A stretch of 64,000 bases of DNA, from contig NZ_JAFEJU010000002.1 of the NCBI RefSeq assembly GCF_018555455.1, positions 522,052 to 586,051 of the forward strand. Reading direction: 5' to 3'. This document shows positions 58,601-64,000 of the stretch, piece by piece (the stretch's first letter is position 1; every line of letters begins with the position of its first letter). The DNA is from Bifidobacterium colobi (GTDB taxonomy: Bacteria; Actinomycetota; Actinomycetes; Actinomycetales; Bifidobacteriaceae). The notes under the pieces are model-generated. The model was given only the letters and a program-made list of their open reading frames with translations, searched no databases and was not told where the DNA came from. Position numbers and translations under genes: made by a program.

Positions 58601-59210
58601 GCTGGGCCTGTATGTGTCCGATCATCCGCTTTCCGGCATGCAGTCTGTGTTGGCGAGCCTGAGGGAGATGTCGATTGCGCATCTGATCGACCGCGCCAAG
58701 ACCATGCCGGAAGGCCAGCAGGTCACGCTCGCCGGCTTGGTGACCGGTGTGGATCGCCGCGTTTCCAAGAAGGGCAATCCTTGGGCCATCGTGACCATCG
58801 AAGATATGGAAAGCTCCATCCAATGCATGTTCTTCGGCAAAGTCTACGAAGCTGCCGCGGCCGAGCTCGCCGTGGATGCTGTGGTGCAGATTCGCGGACA
58901 GGTGGAGCTGCGCGACGAAACCGTATCCCTCAGAGCCACCGAAATGCAGGTGCCATCGCTGGAGGCGGAGGATGAACGCCCGCTGGTCATTACGCTGCCC
59001 ACGGTGGCACTTGAACGTGACCGTATGGCTCGCTTGGGCGAAGTACTCGCCAATCATCCCGGATACAGCGAAGTGCATCTCGCGGTGATGGATGAGAAAG
59101 GCAATGCTCAAGTGCTGACGTTTGGCGACCGATTCCGCGTGAAGCGTGATACGTCGCTCTTCGCCGAAATCAAAATCCTTTTCGGCCCCAGCTGCCTACC
59201 CGCCGCCTAA
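55656..59210 (+). CDS. dnaE: DNA polymerase III alpha subunit
   Basis: Main replicative polymerase. 1184 residues: PHP domain (HLHNHTHYSLLDGASKIPVL), polymerase core (GRGSAAGAMVAYAMG, then PDIDVDFDPEGRGRVIEY with catalytic aspartates), FNKAHSAAYGLISYWTAYLK, and a C-terminal OB fold (VTLAGLVTGVDRRVSKKGNP). ATG 55656 is chosen over ATG 55644 because GGTGGAA precedes it and family members begin this close to the PHP motif. It follows a large dyad. Confidence 0.97.
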   Translation: MADMGNFVHLHNHTHYSLLDGASKIPVLAKRAAELGMPAIGITDHGNMHGAYEMYTNCVSNGVKPIIGIEAYVTPETARQDKSRVHWGTEAQRRDDVSGGGLITHMTMWAENDEGLVNLIKASSVANLEGRVMRYPRMDKEVLATYSKGVIASSGCPSGIIQTRLRLGQFDEAMRAAGEFQDIFGRDNFFIELMDHGLSIETQVTKDLLTIAKKLNAPILATNDSHYVHAEDAGAQDAMLCINSGSRLDDPDRFKFDGTGYYIKTAEEMRTLFKELPEACDNTLRIAERCNVMFDDHEDGAFMPKFPCPEGWDETSLFLKKVEEGLEKRYDGNPPLEVLKQADYECGVICQMQFCGYFLVVADYIQWAKDHGIMVGPGRGSAAGAMVAYAMGITELDPLKHGLIFERFLNPERVSLPDIDVDFDPEGRGRVIEYCGEKYGTDKVAQCVIYGTIKTKQALKDSARIMGYEFSVGEKVTKALPPAATGGKDISLHDIFDPTAKRYAEAREFRELYESDPDARRITEEAKGIEGLIRQTGVHACATIMGSAPITDTSPLLERTDGTITTTFEYHTCETLGLVKMDFLGLSNLTVIHDTLRNIEANGKPPIDYTKIPLDDKPTYELLSRGDTLGVFQLDSDGMRSLLKTLKPDNFNDISALIALYRPGPMSMDSHTNYAKRKNGLQKITPIHPELEEPLKQVLDETYGLIIYQEQVQSAARILAGYSLGKADVLRRAMGKKKPEVLAKEKVPFFAGMKEHGYSEEAANAVWDILVPFSGYAFNKAHSAAYGLISYWTAYLKTHYPVEFMAALLQGAATNKDKTALYLGEARRMGIQVLSPDVNESVYEYSAVGDVVRFGLGAIRNVGDKAVADIIAEREGPRGKFVNFMDFIRRVPLTALNRRLVESLIKAGAFDSIDPNRRALFTVHEAAIDSVVSLKRKQAEGQFDLFSDDEDGGAEAMGDASVTVPDVEEWDKKTKLNFEREMLGLYVSDHPLSGMQSVLASLREMSIAHLIDRAKTMPEGQQVTLAGLVTGVDRRVSKKGNPWAIVTIEDMESSIQCMFFGKVYEAAAAELAVDAVVQIRGQVELRDETVSLRATEMQVPSLEAEDERPLVITLPTVALERDRMARLGEVLANHPGYSEVHLAVMDEKGNAQVLTFGDRFRVKRDTSLFAEIKILFGPSCLPAA

Positions 59211-59221
59211 CACCCCATTTG

Positions 59222-59242
59222 GCTCCCCTCTGTGAGGGGAGC
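59222..59242. repeat. GC-rich hairpin repeat after dnaE
   Basis: gctcccctc/gaggggagc with loop TGT, 11 bases after the dnaE stop, trailing into degenerate gctgccggcgaagctg-type hairpins. Confidence 0.75.
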
Positions 59243-59305
59243 TGCCGGCGAAGCTGTCCGCAAAGCTGATTAAGAGAGCCATAAGAAGGACTACCATACC
59301 GAACT

Positions 59306-59758
59306 GTGGCCAACGCAGAAGACGAAGAGACTGATCGATTCGAGCGGCACGAACAAGCCGAGCAGAACAAACAAACTGAACAAACCGAACAACGCTGGAT
59401 AGCGGCAACATTGGAGCGGCTATCCCACTCGCAATTTCGAACCAAGTTCGTGCTCTCGGATAAGGATCGCGCGTATGCTCGCACCAAAGGCAAGGCGGTC
59501 ATCAACCGGCATGCCCATGAGATGCTGCACGATCGCGTCGGTGCCGCCGAGCCCAAGAACGATGGCAAACAAACGCCGTGGCGCGGTCACCCGGTATTCA
59601 CTGCGCAGCATGCCACGGCAACCTGCTGCCGCGGCTGCATCGAAAAGTGGCATCATATTCCGCGCGGGCGTGCGCTTACCGAAGAAGAGACTGATCGGCT
59701 TGCAAATCTGGTCATGGCCTGGATCGAACGTGATTTGATTCACCATCCGGCGCGTTAA
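59306..59758 (+). CDS. DUF4186 family protein
   Basis: 150 residues. The first 30 are charged and Glu/Gln/Lys/Thr-rich. The conserved domain shows FRTKFVLSDKDRAYARTKG, PKNDGKQTPWRGHPVFTAQH, ATATCCRGCIEKWHHIPRG and MAWIERDL, as in DUF4186. The CC-x-x-C and His cluster looks metal-binding. Start GTG 59306. Function unknown; it stands alone between dnaE and the reductase. Confidence 0.85.
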   Translation: MANAEDEETDRFERHEQAEQNKQTEQTEQRWIAATLERLSHSQFRTKFVLSDKDRAYARTKGKAVINRHAHEMLHDRVGAAEPKNDGKQTPWRGHPVFTAQHATATCCRGCIEKWHHIPRGRALTEEETDRLANLVMAWIERDLIHHPAR

Positions 59759-59840
59759 TCGAGAGAAACCTCGTATGTGCTGCTGCAACGAACCTACAAT
59801 GGGCGAGGAAATCGAATCGTCCTGAAAGGGAGCGGTACTT

Positions 59841-60722
59841 ATGAGCGAACAGCTTGAATCACCATCGATTACATTGCACGACAACGCCAAGTCGGTTATT
59901 CCGCAGATTGGATTCGGTACTTTCCAGATCCCGCCCGAGGACACGCAGCGCGCGGTCGAGGAAGCTTTGGAAATCGGCTATCGTCACATCGATACCGCAG
60001 CCGCCTACTATAACGAAGCGCAGGTGGGCGATGCGCTTGAAGCCACTGGTATGGCCGGCAAAGTGTGGGTGACTACCAAACTGCGCAATTGCGATCAGGG
60101 CTATGATTCGGCAATGGTGGCGTTCGAGGAGTCCCGCAAGAAGCTGAAGGTCGATGTCATCGACATGTATCTGATTCACTGGCCATTCCCAGCCGCCGGT
60201 TTCTATAAGGAAACCTGGCGCGCGCTGCTGAAGCTTCGCGATGAGGGTGCGATTCGCGTGCCGGCAGTCAGCAATTTCCTGCCTGAGCATCTGCGCGCGA
60301 TTATCGATGATTCCGGTGAAGCTCCGGCGGTCAATCAGATCGAAGTGCATCCGCGCTTCAGCCAGCCGGGCAATCTGAAGTTCTGCGCTGAGCATGGCAT
60401 TGTGGCCGAAGCATACAGTCCGCTGGGCCATGGCAAGGATATTGAATCCGCGCCGGTGGTCGCCGCGGCGCAGGCGCATGGTGTGACTCCTGCCGAAGTG
60501 GTGCTGCGTTGGCATACGCAGGAGGGTCGCATCATCATTCCGAAGTCGAAGCATGTGGAGCGTATGCGCCAGAACTTGGCCAGTGCAAGCTTTGATTTGA
60601 CGCCCGCCGAACTGGCCGCCATCGATGCGTTGGATGATCCGCATGGCAATGTGAGCTCCGATCCGGCAACGTTCACGCATTCCCAATCGTGGGCGGATCA
60701 GCACGTGCGCGGCAATATCTGA
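59841..60722 (+). CDS. aldo/keto reductase
   Basis: 293 residues, NADPH-dependent (beta/alpha)8 oxidoreductase of the 2,5-diketogluconate reductase type. Catalytic residues are visible: Asp and Tyr in HIDTAAAYYNE, Lys in WVTTKL and His in LIHWPFP; cofactor segment IIIPKSKHVERMRQN. ATG 59841 has AAAGGGAG. Substrate cannot be told. Confidence 0.93.
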   Translation: MSEQLESPSITLHDNAKSVIPQIGFGTFQIPPEDTQRAVEEALEIGYRHIDTAAAYYNEAQVGDALEATGMAGKVWVTTKLRNCDQGYDSAMVAFEESRKKLKVDVIDMYLIHWPFPAAGFYKETWRALLKLRDEGAIRVPAVSNFLPEHLRAIIDDSGEAPAVNQIEVHPRFSQPGNLKFCAEHGIVAEAYSPLGHGKDIESAPVVAAAQAHGVTPAEVVLRWHTQEGRIIIPKSKHVERMRQNLASASFDLTPAELAAIDALDDPHGNVSSDPATFTHSQSWADQHVRGNI

Positions 60723-60871
60723 CTGCGTATCTGACGGTATATCCGACTGCCGCGTACGCGGTAACCCCACACAACGCCGAAGTCTGCCTATGGCAAAGCG
60801 GCGAATAATGCGACAAGATGTCTGTCAAAGGGTTGACGCAATGTCAACATTCTCTCCAAAGGAGGAGTGCT

Positions 60872-62749
60872 ATGTACTATTCCAACGGTAACTATGAAGC
60901 CTTCGCTCGCCCAAAGAAGACGACCGGAGTCGATCATAAGAACGCCTACATTATTGGCACCGGTCTCGCCGCGCTGTCCGCGGCCTGCTACCTTGTGCGC
61001 GACGGCCAGATGCCGGGCGACCACATTCATATCCTCGAAAAGGATCCGGTACCGGGCGGCGCCTGCGATGGCGCGGACATTCCCGGCCTCGGCTATGTGA
61101 TGCGAGGCGGACGCGAAATGGACAATCATTTCGAAGTCATGTGGGACCTGTTCCGCTCGATTCCCTCGATTGAAACCGAGGGCGTGAGCGTGCTCGACGA
61201 ATACTATTGGCTCAACAAGGAAGACCCGAACTATTCCCTGTGCCGCGCCACCAAGGATTTGGGCAAAGATGCAGGTTTCCAAGGCAAATTCGGTTTGAGC
61301 GACAAGGCTTCACAGGAGATTATGAAGCTGTTCTTCACCCCGGATGAAGAGCTCTACGACAAGCCCATCACCGACTTCTTCGACGATGAGGTACTGAACT
61401 CCAACTTCTGGCTGTACTGGCGCACGATGTTCGCCTTCGAAAACTGGCATTCCGCACTGGAAATGAAGCTGTACATCAAGCGCTACATCCACCACATCGG
61501 CGGTCTGCCTGATTTCTCGGCGCTGCGCTTCACCCGCTACAACCAGTACGAGTCGATGATTCTGCCGATGGTCAAGTATCTGGAAAGCCACGGCGTGCAA
61601 TTCCAGTACAACACCAAGGTGGAGAACGTGGAATTCGCCATCGGCGGTGGCGACGGGCCCAAGCGCGAACATACTGGCGTCGGACAGGATACGATCCTGA
61701 AGATTCAGGCCACTTCCGGTGTCTTCAAGCGCAATCCGTACAACTCGCCCACTAAGAAGCTCGCGGTGCGCTTGGATATCGATCACGAGGGGGAGAAGTC
61801 CTCGATTGATTTGACCGCGGACGATCTGGTGTTCATCACCAATGGTGGCTGTGTGGAGAACTCCACCATGGGCTCCCAGAACTCGCCGGCCGCATGGAAC
61901 CCGGATCTGAAGCCGGGCGGCGGTTGGGACATGTGGCGCAACATTGCCAAGCAGGATCCGAGCTTCGGTCATCCGGACAAGTTCTGCTCCGACCCGCAAG
62001 CCACCAAGTGGATGAGCGCCACCGTCACCACGCTTGACAAAGAGATTCCGCCGTACATTCAGAAGATCTGCAAGCGCGACCCATTCACCGGTCACGTGGT
62101 CACCGGCGGTATCGTGACCGTCACCGACTCCAATTGGCTGTTGAGCTGGACCCTGAACCGTCAGCAGCAGTTCCGCGACCAGCCCAAGGACCAGCTGTGC
62201 GTATGGGTCTATGGCCTGTTCCCAGACAAGCCCGGCAACTATGTGAAGAAGCCGATGACCGAATGCACCGGTGAGGAAATCTGCGAGGAATGGCTCTACC
62301 ACATGGGCGTGCCGACCGACAAGATCGAAGCGCTCGCCAAGAACCATGCGAACACGGTTCCGGTGATGATGCCATACATCACGGCATTCTTCATGCCTCG
62401 TGCAGCCGGCGACCGCCCGGATGTAGTGCCGGATGGTGCTGTGAACTTCGCATTCCTCGGCCAGTTCGCCGAAACCCCGCGCGACACAATCTTCACCACC
62501 GAGTACTCGATGCGCACCGGTATGGAAGCGGTGTACACCCTGCTTGATGTGGATCGTGGCGTGCCTGAAGTGTGGGGCAGCGTCTACGACGTGCGCAACC
62601 TACTCAATGCCACCGTCAAGCTGCGTGATGGCAAACCGGTGACGGATATGAAGCTGAACTTCATAGAGAAGGCAGTGCTTGGCAAGGTACTGAAGAAGCT
62701 TGACGACACCGACATCGCCACCCTCTTGAAGGAATACCACGTCATCTGA
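60872..62749 (+). CDS. oleate hydratase (MCRA family, FAD)
   Basis: Adds water to the cis-9 double bond of unsaturated fatty acids to give 10-hydroxy acids, which helps tolerate host fatty acids. 625 residues, close to the usual size. FAD-binding IIGTGLAALSAACYLVRDG, LEKDPVPGGACDGAD, MRGGREMDNHFE, GGLPDFSALRFTRYNQYESM and a C-terminal SGSVYDVRN-like region. Start ATG 60872 has AAAGGAGG eight bases upstream. Such activity has been shown for a B. breve member. Monocistronic. Confidence 0.93.
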   Translation: MYYSNGNYEAFARPKKTTGVDHKNAYIIGTGLAALSAACYLVRDGQMPGDHIHILEKDPVPGGACDGADIPGLGYVMRGGREMDNHFEVMWDLFRSIPSIETEGVSVLDEYYWLNKEDPNYSLCRATKDLGKDAGFQGKFGLSDKASQEIMKLFFTPDEELYDKPITDFFDDEVLNSNFWLYWRTMFAFENWHSALEMKLYIKRYIHHIGGLPDFSALRFTRYNQYESMILPMVKYLESHGVQFQYNTKVENVEFAIGGGDGPKREHTGVGQDTILKIQATSGVFKRNPYNSPTKKLAVRLDIDHEGEKSSIDLTADDLVFITNGGCVENSTMGSQNSPAAWNPDLKPGGGWDMWRNIAKQDPSFGHPDKFCSDPQATKWMSATVTTLDKEIPPYIQKICKRDPFTGHVVTGGIVTVTDSNWLLSWTLNRQQQFRDQPKDQLCVWVYGLFPDKPGNYVKKPMTECTGEEICEEWLYHMGVPTDKIEALAKNHANTVPVMMPYITAFFMPRAAGDRPDVVPDGAVNFAFLGQFAETPRDTIFTTEYSMRTGMEAVYTLLDVDRGVPEVWGSVYDVRNLLNATVKLRDGKPVTDMKLNFIEKAVLGKVLKKLDDTDIATLLKEYHVI

Positions 62750-62795
62750 TTGCTTCCGCTCTCACGACTCCCTCTGATGGGACCGAGCTGTGAAG

Positions 62796-62880
62796 CAAAC
62801 AGCCTGCTGGGCTGTTTGAAGGCGAGGGACCAATCGGCTCCCTCTGATGAGGGAGCTGTCAGCGTTAGCTGACTGAGGGA
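62796..62880. repeat. three-hairpin repeat element
   Basis: caaacagcc/ggctgtttg (62796-62818), then ggctccctc/gagggagc (62836-62856), then gtcagc/gctgac (62858-62873), ending gagggag. This is the fullest copy of the dispersed element in the window. It sits between the oleate hydratase and GNAT genes. Confidence 0.75.
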
Positions 62881-62909
62881 GAGACACAGATAAGAAAGGA
62901 AATCCGGAT

Positions 62910-63410
62910 ATGACTGCACTGCAAACCTGGACGATTCGGCACGCTACGCTCGCTGACCTCGATGCATTGGCTTTGATTGAAGCGCAATGCTTCCCGGCGG
63001 CTGAGGCGGCAAGCAGGGAGTCGATTCAGGCGCGGTTGCAGTCATATCCGGAATGTTTTTGGCTATTGACTGAGGGCAATCACATCGCCTCGTTTATTAA
63101 TGGCTTCGCCACGAACCGTGCTGATCTGACCGACGACATGTATGACGATGCCACGCAGCACGATCCGCATGGCCAATGGCAGATGATTTTCGGCGTGGAT
63201 ACTGCGCCGCTCTATCAGCACCATGGGTATGCCAGCTTGCTCATGCAGCAGGTGATTGAGGATTCGCGTGCACGTGGGCGCCGTGGGTTGGTGCTGACCT
63301 GCAAGGATCGTCTGGTTGGTTTCTATGCACGATTCGGCTACCGGGATGAAGGCATTTCTGGTTCCACGCATGGCAATGTGGTCTGGCATCAAATGCGTCT
63401 GACTTTCTGA
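62910..63410 (+). CDS. GNAT family N-acetyltransferase
   Basis: 166 residues. The acetyl-CoA loop is APLYQHHGYASLLMQQVIED, and the last strands include LVLTCKDRLVGFYARFGYRDEG as in GNAT enzymes. Start ATG 62910 follows AAGGAAAT. The acceptor is unknown; no neighbour suggests it. It is the last protein gene before the rRNA operon. Confidence 0.88.
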   Translation: MTALQTWTIRHATLADLDALALIEAQCFPAAEAASRESIQARLQSYPECFWLLTEGNHIASFINGFATNRADLTDDMYDDATQHDPHGQWQMIFGVDTAPLYQHHGYASLLMQQVIEDSRARGRRGLVLTCKDRLVGFYARFGYRDEGISGSTHGNVVWHQMRLTF

Positions 63411-63873
63411 ACATGGAGTGAATTAACGCGACACGCCGGTGTGGCGTTCAATGTTGGTCCTTATCGGCGTGGAAATACAGCGTATTGTGGTCTTTAAGGC
63501 GTGATTGTGCTGATTTTCGACACGCCGATGGAACGCCGGCGTTGCAACGTTTTCGGCGTATTCTCGTATGCCTGATTTGCGTTTGGTTTTGGGTTCGTGT
63601 AGGTTATTCATCTGTTGCCGCTCAGCGCGGCGGGCTTCCTTCCTGTGGTTGGTTGGCTGCCTGCTGGTGTGGTGGTGGTTTGAGAACTCAAGAGCGTGTT
63701 TGTACTACTTCTTTATAGTCAATGATTGCCAGCTTGTCTCGTGCCTGGCCTGTGTGGCCGGGTCCTTGGTTGGTTGAAACGGGACGAGGTTTTTGTGAGA
63801 GTGGTTCCTTCCTTAAGGAATCGTCTCGTCTTTTTCTTTTTTTGGAGTCATCTTTCGGTGCTCTTTCATGAAG
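63411..63873 (+). promoter_or_regulatory. rRNA operon leader and promoter region
   Basis: About 460 bases without a gene. TATAGT at 63714-63719 could be a -10 box, but I find no matching -35 at 17 bases. A gacgag/ctcgtc stem (63783-63788 with 63825-63830), holding an inner ttcctt/aaggaa hairpin, is followed directly by 16 pyrimidine-rich bases. That resembles an attenuator or a processing stem before 16S. Confidence 0.6.
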
Positions 63874-64000
63874 TTTTTTGTGGAGGGTTCGATTCTGGCT
63901 CAGGATGAACGCTGGCGGCGTGCTTAACACATGCAAGTCGAACGGGATCCACCAGCTTGCTGGTGGTGAGAGTGGCGAACGGGTGAGTAATGCGTGACCG
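63874..64000 (+). rRNA. 16S ribosomal RNA, 5' end (cut by window edge)
   Basis: The conserved start GGTTCGATTCTGGCTCAG, GATGAACGCTGGCGGCGTGC and AACACATGCAAGTCGAACG is followed by a variable hairpin ccaccagc/gctggtgg and GTGGCGAACGGGTGAGTAA. This is bifidobacterial in character. The exact mature 5' end is estimated from alignment with the E. coli start. About 127 bases are present. Confidence 0.95.

Overview
The window is a contiguous piece of a bifidobacterial chromosome (genus Bifidobacterium, species not assigned). Evidence for this is the GC-rich coding sequence, the actinobacterial gene families (DUF3107, DUF3052, Zincin_2 metalloprotease, membrane S16 protease, Wag31-type DivIVA, SepF, YggT), the ThiE-ThiC fusion, a bifidobacterial-type serpin, GH42 and GH32 enzymes with LacI regulators, and a 16S rRNA 5' end of bifidobacterial type at the right edge. 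The 16S piece covers only the first variable region and I do not name a species from it.

Layout. (1) 1-3.1 kb: housekeeping genes murI (partial) and dapF, a VKOR-type membrane protein and a PHP phosphoesterase. (2) 3.2-9 kb: accessory zone with a membrane-anchored FIVAR-like surface protein behind a C7 tract that looks like an on/off switch, a decayed repeat-rich stretch, and a large secreted M60-type (mucin) metallopeptidase with a sortase-like tail. (3) 9.1-16 kb: beta-galactoside locus (lipoprotein binding protein, two permeases, GH42 beta-galactosidase, LacI regulator) under a promoter covered by two operators. (4) 16-23.4 kb: actinobacterial core block with DUF3107, an APH-fold protein that lacks catalytic aspartates, a short UvrD-like helicase, a Zincin_2 protein lacking the first metal histidine, a membrane S16 protease lacking the PDZ domain, and DUF3052. 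(5) 23.5-31.4 kb: tRNA-Val, a DivIVA-like protein, dxr and ispG (MEP isoprenoid pathway), a membrane alpha/beta hydrolase, recO and uppS. Dxr, IspG and UppS together feed undecaprenyl-phosphate synthesis. (6) 31.5-45.5 kb: nutrient and stress genes, mostly on the minus strand: pyrimidine-type ABC transporter, GH32 sucrase, LacI regulator, serpin with a small membrane partner, MFS transporter, and a thiamine operon (thiM, thiE-thiC, thiD, thiamine-binding protein) headed by a TPP riboswitch. (7) 45.7-59.2 kb: pepC, glyS, dusB, then the division cluster ftsZ-sepF-yggT-divIVA followed by lspA, an rluD-like gene and dnaE. (8) 59.3-64 kb: DUF4186, aldo/keto reductase, oleate hydratase, a GNAT acetyltransferase and the leader and start of a 16S rRNA gene.

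A family of short GC-rich hairpins (core ggctcccctc / gaggggagcc) is scattered through intergenic spaces. The most notable observations are the C7 tract that separates a good start site from the surface-protein ORF, the predicted pseudokinase, the paired protease genes that have each lost a canonical element, and the eightfold 11-residue repeat in the Wag31-like protein. No CRISPR array, insertion sequence or prophage was seen.
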